From assembly GCF_001422045.1 (NCBI RefSeq), contig NZ_LMLW01000010.1, positions 94,756-158,755 of the forward strand: a stretch of DNA of 64,000 bases. The letters run 5' to 3'. The stretch is from Sphingomonas sp. Leaf242 (GTDB lineage Bacteria; Pseudomonadota; Alphaproteobacteria; Sphingomonadales; Sphingomonadaceae). This document shows, one piece after another, positions 35,402-42,597 of the stretch; positions within the stretch are counted from its first letter, which is position 1, and every line of letters begins with the position of its first letter. Made by a program: the position numbers and the translations under genes. The notes below the pieces were generated by a model. The model searched no databases and was not told the DNA's origin. It saw nothing but the letters and a program-made list of their open reading frames with translations.

Positions 35402-35824
35402 ATGACCAACGACGACAGTGTTCCCGTGCGATTGTTACCCGTGGTGGCCGCGGCGCTGGTCGATTTTGAGGGGCGGGTGCTGCTCCAGCAACGGCCCGAG
35501 GGAAAGTCGCTCGCCGGCCTCTGGGAATTCCCCGGCGGCAAGGTCGAACCGGGGGAGACGCCCGAAGCCGCCTTGATTCGCGAACTCGAGGAGGAACTCG
35601 GGATCGCGGTCCCGCACGCCTGCCTGGCCCCGGCGACGTTCGCCAGTGCGCCGCTGGGCGATCGCCACCTGCTGTTGCTGCTGTACGTCACCCGCAAATG
35701 GAGCGGTGTCCCGCGTGCGCTCGAGGCGACCGCGTTGCGCTGGGTCAGGCCGGTCGAGATGCACGCGCTGGCGATGCCCCCCGCGGACCGTCCGCTGATC
35801 GGCCTGCTCGACGCGCTGATCTGA
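35402..35824 (+). CDS. mutT: 8-oxo-dGTP diphosphatase, MutT-type Nudix hydrolase
   Basis: A 140-residue Nudix enzyme that removes oxidised dGTP from the nucleotide pool. The Nudix box is in GGKVEPGETPEAALIRELEE and its continuation ELGI (G-x5-E-x7-R-E-x2-E-E). The N-terminus VRLLPVVAAALVDFEGRVLL and LLQQRPEGKSLAGLWEFPGG are typical of MutT. ATG 35402 has a TAGGAG site. It is convergent with the KDG permease gene. Confidence 0.92.
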   Translation: MTNDDSVPVRLLPVVAAALVDFEGRVLLQQRPEGKSLAGLWEFPGGKVEPGETPEAALIRELEEELGIAVPHACLAPATFASAPLGDRHLLLLLYVTRKWSGVPRALEATALRWVRPVEMHALAMPPADRPLIGLLDALI

Positions 35825-35923
35825 CTCGGCGGTCCGGTACGGTCAGCCGCATCGGCGAACGGGCTGCAACCGCCGGGCAAACGTCACTGCCGTCGTATGG
35901 CGTCCGACCGACCCGGGGGACGT

Positions 35924-36922
35924 CTAGGGAAGAAGACCTAGAGAATGTTGGACGCCCTTTGCGGCGTTGCTGCCCTGGCCGAACCGCTTGTGCCAAAGCC
36001 CGGTAATGATCGGCACTATGATCGATGTCATGATCACGCAGATAGCGACCAATGTCGTGGCATCTTTAGCGACCGGCATGAATTCCGGTGCGACGGCGGC
36101 GATTGCCAGAGGATTGGCCACTGCGGCGCCGGCCGTCGACGATGCTGCGATGCCAGCAGTACCGGTGCCTCCGCCAACCAGAATGTCCGCGATGATCAGC
36201 GGCACGCCAGTCGCGACGATTACGAAAAGCGCGAAAACGATCCCAAGCGCAGCCAATGGTGACATCAGCGTATGCAGATCGATGGTATTGCCTAGCGCGA
36301 ACGCGAAGAAGGGGATCAAGATCTTGCATCCCGGCGAGAAGAAATCGCGTAACTTCGGATCGAGGTTCCCGAGAGCAAAGCCCGCCACAAATGGCAATAT
36401 GGCGCCGACAAATACCGCCACTTTGAAATGCGCCACCCCCGTTGCGCCGAGTATGAGCATGCTCATCAGCGGACCGGACTCGATCGAGAGCAGGACGAAA
36501 GCCCCGGATTCCTCGCTGCTCCCGAAACTTTGCATCAGCGATGCGTACAGTCCGCCATTGGTCATATCGACTGCGCACACGAGGGCGAGGAGCGACATGC
36601 CCGCAAAAAAGCCCGTCTGAACACCGTCCGGTGGAATGTACCGGGACGCGATGGCAACGATTACCCAAGCCGTTAAAAGCTTGGTCAGCAACAGGGAACC
36701 GGATTTGCGGAGCACTGTCGTGGTCGTGCTGAGATGGACGGATGCGCCGATGCAAAAGAACCAGACCGCAAGGATGGGGATGATCCCGGTCATGAGCCCT
36801 TGGGTAAAGCCGCTGAAATACGTCGGCGCGCCAGGGGCAAGCGTTCGGCATAATGCGCCAATGAACAGTGGCACTATCATCATGCCACCCGGAATGCGGT
36901 CGACGCGGTCCTTGATATTCAT
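35924..36922 (-). CDS. kdgT: 2-keto-3-deoxygluconate permease
   Basis: A 332-residue inner-membrane symporter for 2-keto-3-deoxygluconate, a pectin or alginate breakdown product. About ten hydrophobic segments are present. The family features are [59 protein letters not shown] and [22 protein letters not shown] content (about 53-55% in sampled stretches) is below the background, suggesting acquisition. ATG 36922 overlaps the stop of a 27-codon leader ORF (ATGA), so translation is probably coupled. No other sugar-acid catabolism gene is adjacent, so the partner enzymes must be elsewhere. Leader module copy C lies upstream of the leader ORF. Confidence 0.9.
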   Translation of the reverse strand: MNIKDRVDRIPGGMMIVPLFIGALCRTLAPGAPTYFSGFTQGLMTGIIPILAVWFFCIGASVHLSTTTTVLRKSGSLLLTKLLTAWVIVAIASRYIPPDGVQTGFFAGMSLLALVCAVDMTNGGLYASLMQSFGSSEESGAFVLLSIESGPLMSMLILGATGVAHFKVAVFVGAILPFVAGFALGNLDPKLRDFFSPGCKILIPFFAFALGNTIDLHTLMSPLAALGIVFALFVIVATGVPLIIADILVGGGTGTAGIAASSTAGAAVANPLAIAAVAPEFMPVAKDATTLVAICVIMTSIIVPIITGLWHKRFGQGSNAAKGVQHSLGLLP

Positions 36923-37002
36923 CGGGGTACTGCCACCGCGGCCCGGGCTGGCTCGATCTCCCGACGCTCGTGAGTCTCGAATATCTTGAGAATGCTGGTC
37001 AT
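36919..37002 (-). CDS. 27-residue leader ORF upstream of the KDG permease
   Basis: A short frame from ATG 37002, starting [15 protein letters not shown], whose TGA overlaps the permease start by 4 bp. Its ATG stands exactly where the MEKHLA gene ATG stands relative to the shared leader (111 nt after GATAAAGT), and the first codons are alike (ATGACCAGCATTCTC against ATGACCGGCGTCCTC). It may be a true leader peptide that couples translation, or the remnant of a longer gene replaced by the permease. No protein evidence is available. Confidence 0.5.
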   Translation of the reverse strand: MTSILKIFETHERREIEPARAAVAVPR

Positions 37003-37172
37003 GTCGGGAGCACCTCATTGGGTCGCCGCGGGAGAAGATTGCTCCGGCGGCGAGCAGAGCACGGAGCACGCTTCTACAGGGCAATCACCCCGGCCGCATC
37101 TGGCCGAACCGGTACTTTATCGCGAAGCTCGACCGTTTCGACCGGCCTCGCCAATCCTGCATGAGCCGAACG
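37003..37172 (-). promoter_or_regulatory. Leader module copy C, upstream of the leader ORF and KDG permease
   Basis: On the minus strand this 170-bp block reads GTTCGGCTCATG at the far end, then GGTCGA repeated, CGATAAAGTACCGG, TTCGGCCAGATG, TGATTGCCCTGTAGAAGCG, ATCTTCTCCCGC and CAATGAGGTGCTCCC before ATG 37002. It aligns without gaps to copy B with about 79% identity, and shares the GATAAAGT core and CAATGAGG with copy A. The 211 bp between this block and tRNA-Cys show nothing else. Confidence 0.65.
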
Positions 37173-37383
37173 TCCACCGCTGTGGCAGTAAGTAAGGGTG
37201 ATCGATCAGCACTGCGAGAAAGGCGGCCCCGCCGCACAGTGGCCGCTATCGCCGCAGACGTGTTCGAAAGCGCCACTTTCGCTTTCCTCCCATCGCGAAC
37301 ATTCCAGCCAAACAATTGGTCAGCAATTCGTGATGAGGCGTGGTGAGGCAACGCTAAGTCGCCGTAAATAGCGGCATACAATT

Positions 37384-37457
37384 TGGAGGCCCGACCGGGA
37401 ATCGAACCCGGGTGCGAGGATTTGCAGTCCTCTACGTCACCACTCCGCCATCGGGCC
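37384..37457 (-). tRNA. tRNA-Cys (anticodon GCA)
   Basis: A complete 74-nt cloverleaf on the minus strand with encoded CCA. The acceptor pairs GGCCCGA with TCGGGCC, the anticodon stem-loop GAGGACTGCAAATCCTC carries GCA, and the T-arm is CCGGGTTCGATTCCCGG. It reads both cysteine codons. Confidence 0.97.
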
Positions 37458-37932
37458 CCGATGCGTGAAGGCGGCGCAAATGCTTCGTTTTGCGCGGCGG
37501 GTCAACCGGGAGTTTGCGGATCGCGTCGAATTGTCGGGATCGGCGTGGCGGGGGCGTGCAGACCGACCGGCTGTTCCTCAATGCGCGGTCTGGTCACGAC
37601 GGTCGCGGGGCAGTGGATGCGGTGAGCCGCAGGGCGCGAGGGCGATTTGCGCGGGACGACGGTCGGTTTGCTTGCTAGAGGAGCCGCAGAGGTGTTGCCG
37701 TGGACTTCCGCATGCGCCCTCGACGTCCCGCCCGCGGCATCTCGGTGTCACACGGGCGGGCGGGGCGTCACCCTCCCGGCATCGTCCTGTTCCGCACTTC
37801 GTCGCGTCGGGCGGGGGCTTCCGCCTGTTTTGAACCAAACGCGCGCTTGGCGTAGCACGGCGCGCGCGATATCAGGTCATCACGACAACTAGTGTATTGC
37901 ACATGTAAAACAGCTGTGCGACAGGATAAGCC
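37458..37932. other. Intergenic stretch without a supported gene
   Basis: About 475 bp between tRNA-Cys and pcm. Frames exist on both strands but none looks coding. Just before pcm, GCACA and TGTGC (within 37900-37921) form a small inverted repeat that may belong to the pcm promoter. Confidence 0.5.
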
Positions 37933-38652
37933 ATGACGACGATGAGCATCGACACCGCCCAGCCCGCCACGCGCCCGATCGGCGGCGCAGACACCGGCCC
38001 CACCGCATCGGCATACGACGGCATGCGCCACGCGATGGTCGCCAGCCAGTTGCGCACCAACGCGGTCAACGACCAGCGCGTGGTCGCGGCTATGGCGCGG
38101 GTGCCGCGCGAGACGTTCATGCCCGACGCCGTCCGGTCGATAGCCTACCGCGACACCGCGATCCCGCTCGGCGGCGGTCGCTATGCCAATCTGCCGATGG
38201 CGACCGGCCGGCTGCTGACCGAAGCGTATCTGACGGCCAGCGACCGCGTGCTGCTGATCGGTGCGGCGAGCGGCTACACCGCCGCGGTGTTGTCCGAGAT
38301 CGTCGCCTCGGTGGTCGCGGTGGAGAGCGATCCGGCGTTGGTCGCGACCGCACGCACGGCGCTGGCCGGGGTCGGCAACGTCGAGCTCGTCGAGGGGGCG
38401 ATGACCGACGGCAGCGCTGCCGGGGCACCCTATGACGTGCTGATCGTCGACGGCGCCATCGAATCAGTCCCCGAGGCGCTGATCGCGCAGGTCCGTGCCG
38501 ACGGCCGTGTCGTCGCCGGGATCGCCGAGCGCGGGCTGACCCGGTTGGCGGCGGGGCGAAAGACCGACGGCGGGTTCGCTTTGGTGGCCTTCGTCGATGT
38601 CGAATGCGTCACGCTACCCGGCTTCGATACGCCCAAATCCTTCAAGTTCTGA
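37933..38652 (+). CDS. pcm: Protein-L-isoaspartate O-methyltransferase family protein
   Basis: A 239-residue SAM-dependent methyltransferase that repairs isoaspartyl residues. The substrate-side MRHAMVASQLRTNAVNDQRV and VPRETFMPDA and the SAM-binding ASDRVLLIGAASGYTAAVLS with VVAVESDP are present. The usual GTGSGY motif I is GAASGY here, a mild deviation seen in this alphaproteobacterial group. It lies 8 bp upstream of tolC, so they share a transcript; this pairing is common in the order. Activity on isoaspartate is likely but not certain for this subgroup. Confidence 0.85.
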   Translation: MTTMSIDTAQPATRPIGGADTGPTASAYDGMRHAMVASQLRTNAVNDQRVVAAMARVPRETFMPDAVRSIAYRDTAIPLGGGRYANLPMATGRLLTEAYLTASDRVLLIGAASGYTAAVLSEIVASVVAVESDPALVATARTALAGVGNVELVEGAMTDGSAAGAPYDVLIVDGAIESVPEALIAQVRADGRVVAGIAERGLTRLAAGRKTDGGFALVAFVDVECVTLPGFDTPKSFKF

Positions 38653-38660
38653 GGCAGACC

Positions 38661-40187
38661 ATGCCGCGCACCGCTCATATTCGTCGTTTGTTTCTGGGTG
38701 TTGCGCTGGTTTACGGCGCTGCACCGGCTGGCGCCGAAACGCTGCGCGAGGCACTGGTCAAGGCGTACAACACCAACCCGACGATCACCGGTCAGCGCGC
38801 CGCCCTGCGCGCGAGCGACGAGAACGTGCCGATCGCGCGCGCGACCGGACTGCCGTCGGTGAATGCGACCGGCGACTATACCGAGTTCGTGGTCACCGCG
38901 CAGAACAGCTTCATCGCGCCCCCTCGGCAGGCGGTGGTGCGCGCGAACGTGTCGATCCCGCTGTATCTCGGCGGTCAAGTCCGCAATTCGGTCGCGGCCG
39001 CCAAGACGCGCGTCGAGGGTGGTCGCGCGACGCTGCGCGGGACCGAGGCGGATCTCTTCACCAACGTCGTCAGCGCGTACATGAACGTGATCCGCGACGA
39101 ATCGATCGTCGGGCTCAACACGCAGAACGTCCGCGTGCTCGACGTCAATCTGCAGGCCAGCCGGGATCGGTTCCAGGTCGGCGACCTGACGCGTACCGAC
39201 GTCGCGCAGTCCGAGGCCCGTCTCGCGCTAGCCCGCGCGCAGCTCCAGTCCGCCCAGGCGCAGCTGATCTCCAGCCGGGAAAATTACATCCAGCTGGTCG
39301 GCACGCCGCCCGGCACGCTCGAGCCGCCGCCGGTATTGCCGCATCTGCCCGACAGCCCGGCATCGGCGGTGACGGTCGCGATCGACAATAATCCGACGCT
39401 GCTCGCCGCCGCCAAGGAGCGCGATGCGACTCGCTACGACATCGGCGTGGCGCGCGCGACTCGCCTGCCGCAGATCAGCGCGACGGGTGGTGCCGGCTAC
39501 ACCAACTATCTGGGATCGATCAGCAAGACCAACGGCGTCGCCGCGTTTCCCAACGCGAACAAGACGGTGCAGGGCGGGCTGTCGCTGACCCTGCCGCTGT
39601 TCCAGGGCGGGCGTCCCGCGGCACAGGTTCGGCAGGCCGAGGCGCTCAGCTCGCGCGCGATCGAGAACGTGACCGCGACCGAGCGCAACGTCATCTCGCA
39701 GGCGCGATCGGCCTATGCGGTCTGGCGGTCGTCGGAACAGGTTATCCAGTCGTCGGAGACCGCGGTCAACGCGAACAAGCTGAGCCTCGAAGGTGTGCGC
39801 GCCGAGAACAGCGTCGGGACGCGGACGATCCTCGACATCCTCAACGCCGAGCAGGAATTGCTCAACAGCCAGGTTACGCTCGTGACGGCGCGGCGCGATG
39901 CGTATGTCGCGGGCTTCGCGTTGCTCGCCGCGATGGGGCAGGCGGAGGCGCGCGACCTGGGTCTCGACGGCGGCGCGCTCTACGATCCGGTCGCGAATTA
40001 CAAGCGGGTCAGCCACAAGATCTGGGACTTCGGCGGCGACGGCGAACCTGCCGCGGTCGCGACCAGCACCGCGCAATCGCCCGCGCAGGACGCGCATGTC
40101 CAGCCGCAAAGCGATCCGTTGCTCGCAACGCCAGTTGACAGGAACCCGGCATTGACGACAGGTATGGACGCGCCGAGCCGCCGATAG
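38661..40187 (+). CDS. tolC: TolC-family outer membrane efflux/type I secretion channel
   Basis: A 508-residue outer-membrane channel subunit. A signal peptide (RRLFLGVALVYGAAPAGA) is followed by the TolC opening ETLREALVKAYNTNPTITGQ, two internal repeats of coiled helices (QASRDRFQVGDLTRTDVAQS; RAENSVGTRTILDILNAEQE) and the equatorial and barrel strands. The C-terminal about 50 residues are a Pro/Gln-rich extension. It works with inner-membrane pumps and adaptors encoded elsewhere. The start ATG 38661 has GAGG upstream. It is followed after 27 bp by the PopZ-like gene. Confidence 0.94.
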   Translation: MPRTAHIRRLFLGVALVYGAAPAGAETLREALVKAYNTNPTITGQRAALRASDENVPIARATGLPSVNATGDYTEFVVTAQNSFIAPPRQAVVRANVSIPLYLGGQVRNSVAAAKTRVEGGRATLRGTEADLFTNVVSAYMNVIRDESIVGLNTQNVRVLDVNLQASRDRFQVGDLTRTDVAQSEARLALARAQLQSAQAQLISSRENYIQLVGTPPGTLEPPPVLPHLPDSPASAVTVAIDNNPTLLAAAKERDATRYDIGVARATRLPQISATGGAGYTNYLGSISKTNGVAAFPNANKTVQGGLSLTLPLFQGGRPAAQVRQAEALSSRAIENVTATERNVISQARSAYAVWRSSEQVIQSSETAVNANKLSLEGVRAENSVGTRTILDILNAEQELLNSQVTLVTARRDAYVAGFALLAAMGQAEARDLGLDGGALYDPVANYKRVSHKIWDFGGDGEPAAVATSTAQSPAQDAHVQPQSDPLLATPVDRNPALTTGMDAPSRR

Positions 40188-40214
40188 GGGCGTCGCGCGG
40201 CCACGGGGTTTGGG

Positions 40215-40784
40215 ATGGTCCGGATGGGGGATATCAGTGCGGAGCCGTCGATGGAGGAAATTCTCTCGTCGATCAAACGGATCATTGCCGAAGAGGGCGA
40301 TACGATGCCCGGTCGTAACCGCCGTCCGTCGCGGCCGATGCCATCGCCGGTCGAGCGCGACGCCTATCTGGACGGCGGCGCCGATGCTGACGACGACGAA
40401 ATCCTCGAACTGAGCGATCCCATGCCGATGGTCGACCGTACGCCCCGCACCCCGAAGTCCCCGGTGCTGTCTTCCGTCGATGCGATCCCCGAGTCGCGTC
40501 AGTCCGCGCCGAAGCCGCAGCCGGCCGATGCGCCCGCGGCGGCATCCGCACCGACCGATCGCCCGATCGTCTCGCGCGAAACCGCCGCTGCAACGCGTGC
40601 GCCGCTCGAAGCGTTGACGCGGATGATGGTGAAACCCGATGCCAACAGCGACGGCACGCTCGAAGGCCTCGTCCGCGAAATGCTGCGGCCGATGCTGCGC
40701 GAATGGATGGACGCGAACCTGCCCGGTCTCGTCGAAGACATGGTCGCGCGCGAGATCGCCAAGATCATGAACCAGCAGCCCTGA
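40215..40784 (+). CDS. popZ: DUF2497 / PopZ-like polar organizing protein
   Basis: A 189-residue protein with the PopZ layout. A short conserved N-terminal helix (PSMEEILSSIKRIIAEEG) is followed by an acidic, Pro-rich linker of about 100 residues and a C-terminal helical module (LEGLVREMLRPMLREWMDAN, LPGLVEDMVAREIAKIM). In Caulobacter PopZ forms a polar matrix that tethers ParB-parS and recruits cell-cycle kinases, including the CckA pathway. The place between tolC and valS fits the order I recall from other alphaproteobacteria. ATG 40224 is an alternative start. Matrix formation is inferred from family. Confidence 0.88.
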   Translation: MVRMGDISAEPSMEEILSSIKRIIAEEGDTMPGRNRRPSRPMPSPVERDAYLDGGADADDDEILELSDPMPMVDRTPRTPKSPVLSSVDAIPESRQSAPKPQPADAPAAASAPTDRPIVSRETAAATRAPLEALTRMMVKPDANSDGTLEGLVREMLRPMLREWMDANLPGLVEDMVAREIAKIMNQQP

Positions 40785-40801
40785 TCCGAGCGGCGGACGC
40801 G

Positions 40802-40851
40802 CGCGTCTGCCTTTCGTACCGCTGGACGCTCGCGTCTGCGCTTCGTACCGC
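40802..40851. repeat. Imperfect tandem repeat after popZ
   Basis: CGCGTCTGC-CT-TTCGTACCGC (40802-40822) is repeated as CGCGTCTGC-GC-TTCGTACCGC (40831-40851) with a 29-bp period. Its purpose is unknown. Confidence 0.6.
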
Positions 40852-40903
40852 GGGGTGCCTCGGGCGGCGGTTGGCGACGTGGTCGATCTGGTTTTATCGA
40901 TGC

Positions 40904-40929
40904 GGAACAACGCCGTGCGATGCGGTGTT
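40904..40929 (+). promoter_or_regulatory. Candidate EcfG (general stress sigma) promoter for the LOV kinase
   Basis: GGAAC at 40904-40908, a 17-nt spacer and TGTT at 40926-40929 resemble the EcfG consensus GGAAC-N16/17-CGTT. The -10 part lies only 9 nt before the LOV kinase ATG, so the message would be nearly leaderless, which fits the lack of a ribosome-binding site there. Confidence 0.4.
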
Positions 40930-40938
40930 TGACTATCC

Positions 40939-42543
40939 ATGTCTGATACCGAGACCGTTAGCCCCGCCGAAAAACCGGCAATTCCTGCGTCGCACGGCGG
41001 GCAGAACGACTTTTCGTCCGCGGACACCAACAGCGATATCTTCTTCGCCGCGGTGAAGACCACGCGGATGCCGATGGTCGTCACCGACCCGCACCGCGAC
41101 GACAACCCGATCATCTTCTGCAACGAAGCGTTCTCGTTCATGAGCGGCTATTCGCAGGACGAGATCCTCGGCCGCAACTGCCGCTTCCTGCAAGGTCCCG
41201 AGACCGACCGCACCGCCGTCGCCGAAGTCCGCGCGGCGATCACGAACCGCGAGGAAGTGGCGGTCGAGATCCTCAACTACCGCAAGAACGGCTCGACCTT
41301 CTGGAACGCGCTGTTCGTCTCGCCGGTGTTCGGCGAGGACGGCACACTCAAATATTTCTTCGCCAGCCAGCTCGACATCTCACGTCGGCGCGAGGCCGAG
41401 GAGGCGCTCCACGAGGCGCAGCGGATGGAGGCGGTCGGCAAGCTGACCGGTGGGATCGCGCACGATTTCAACAACCTGTTGCAAGTCATCCAGGGCTATG
41501 CCGACATCCTCGACGCGCGGATCGATCCCGACGACAAGTCGGCACGCCGCGCGGTCGACGCGATTTCGACCTCCGCCACGCGCGCCGCGACCCTGACGCA
41601 GCAGTTGCTCGCGTTCGCGCGGAAACAGGAATTGCGCGACCGGTTGATGAACCTCAACCAGCTGATCGGCGACTTCCGCGTGATCCTCGAACGTAGCGTC
41701 GGTAGCGGCATCACGCTCAAGCGCGATTTGGCGGAGGATCTGTGGAACTGCCGGGTCGATCCGGTCCAGGCCGAGATGGCGTTGCTCAACATCATCGCCA
41801 ACGCGCGCGATGCCACCGGCGGCGCGGGCAAGGTCACGATCGCGACGCGCAACGCGGTGCTGCCCGAGGATGCGAGCCTCGCCAAGCTCGAACCCGGCGA
41901 ATATGTCGTCGTCAGCATCTGCGACGACGGTCCCGGCGTCGACCTGACGACCGCCGACAAGCTGTTCGAACCGTTCTACACCACCAAGGAAATGGGCAAG
42001 GGTGCCGGGCTCGGCCTCGCGATGGTGTACGGCTTCATGCGCCAGTCCGGCGGCCTGGCGACCGTCCGCAACGGCGCTGGCGGCGGCGCGGAATTCTCGC
42101 TGTATTTCCCGCGCGCCAGTGGTGCGGTCGAGCGCAAGCCTGCCGCCCCGCTCGCGCCGCGCACCGGTGGCGCGGAGCGCGTGCTGATGGTCGAGGATCA
42201 GATCGAAGTCGGCGAACTCGGCCGGACGATTCTCGAGGATCTCGGCTATGAGGTCGTGCTGGTGAACAGCGCGCGCAGCGCGCTCGACACGTTGGCTGGC
42301 GATTCCGACTTCAAGCTCCTGTTCACGGATATCCTCATGCCCGGCGGGATGAACGGCGTCGCACTCGCGCAGTCGGTCAGGCGCGATTACCCGCATACCG
42401 CGGTGCTGTTGACCACCGGGTTCGCCGACGAGGCGATCGACGAGGGCAGCCGGTCGTTCGAGCTGATCCGCAAGCCGTACCGCCGCAACGAACTGAACGA
42501 GCGGATACGGCAGGTGCTGGACAAGCCGGGGGCCCGTACCTGA
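40939..42543 (+). CDS. LOV-domain hybrid histidine kinase (blue-light sensor)
   Basis: A 534-residue cytoplasmic sensor. The N-terminal LOV domain (about 40-155) carries the flavin-adduct Cys81 in GRNCRFLQG, with NEAFSFMSGYSQDEILG before it and WNALFVSPVF after it. The kinase has the phosphoacceptor His175 in GGIAHDFNNLLQVIQGY, N-box NIIANARDA and G-boxes CDDGPGVDL and GAGLGLAMVYGF. A C-terminal receiver domain has Asp464 in LLFTDILMP. There is no membrane segment. All residues for light sensing and phosphorelay are present. It sits between popZ and valS, apparently inserted into that order, with no dedicated partner nearby. A link to the general stress response is suggested by known LOV kinases and by the promoter. 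Confidence 0.93.
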   Translation: MSDTETVSPAEKPAIPASHGGQNDFSSADTNSDIFFAAVKTTRMPMVVTDPHRDDNPIIFCNEAFSFMSGYSQDEILGRNCRFLQGPETDRTAVAEVRAAITNREEVAVEILNYRKNGSTFWNALFVSPVFGEDGTLKYFFASQLDISRRREAEEALHEAQRMEAVGKLTGGIAHDFNNLLQVIQGYADILDARIDPDDKSARRAVDAISTSATRAATLTQQLLAFARKQELRDRLMNLNQLIGDFRVILERSVGSGITLKRDLAEDLWNCRVDPVQAEMALLNIIANARDATGGAGKVTIATRNAVLPEDASLAKLEPGEYVVVSICDDGPGVDLTTADKLFEPFYTTKEMGKGAGLGLAMVYGFMRQSGGLATVRNGAGGGAEFSLYFPRASGAVERKPAAPLAPRTGGAERVLMVEDQIEVGELGRTILEDLGYEVVLVNSARSALDTLAGDSDFKLLFTDILMPGGMNGVALAQSVRRDYPHTAVLLTTGFADEAIDEGSRSFELIRKPYRRNELNERIRQVLDKPGART

Positions 42544-42597
42544 GGTTGGCGTACCTGAGGCTGGCCTAGCGCGGGCACGCTCGCTAAGGCTCGGCGC

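Noticed and set aside
37465..37838. Several frames between tRNA-Cys and pcm
   Set aside because: Composition is Arg/Cys/Gly-rich on every frame and no start has a ribosome-binding site; I see no gene.
40785..40938. A ribosome-binding site for the LOV kinase
   Set aside because: No purine-rich site lies 5-12 nt before ATG 40939; the nearby GGAAC fits a promoter -35 element better.
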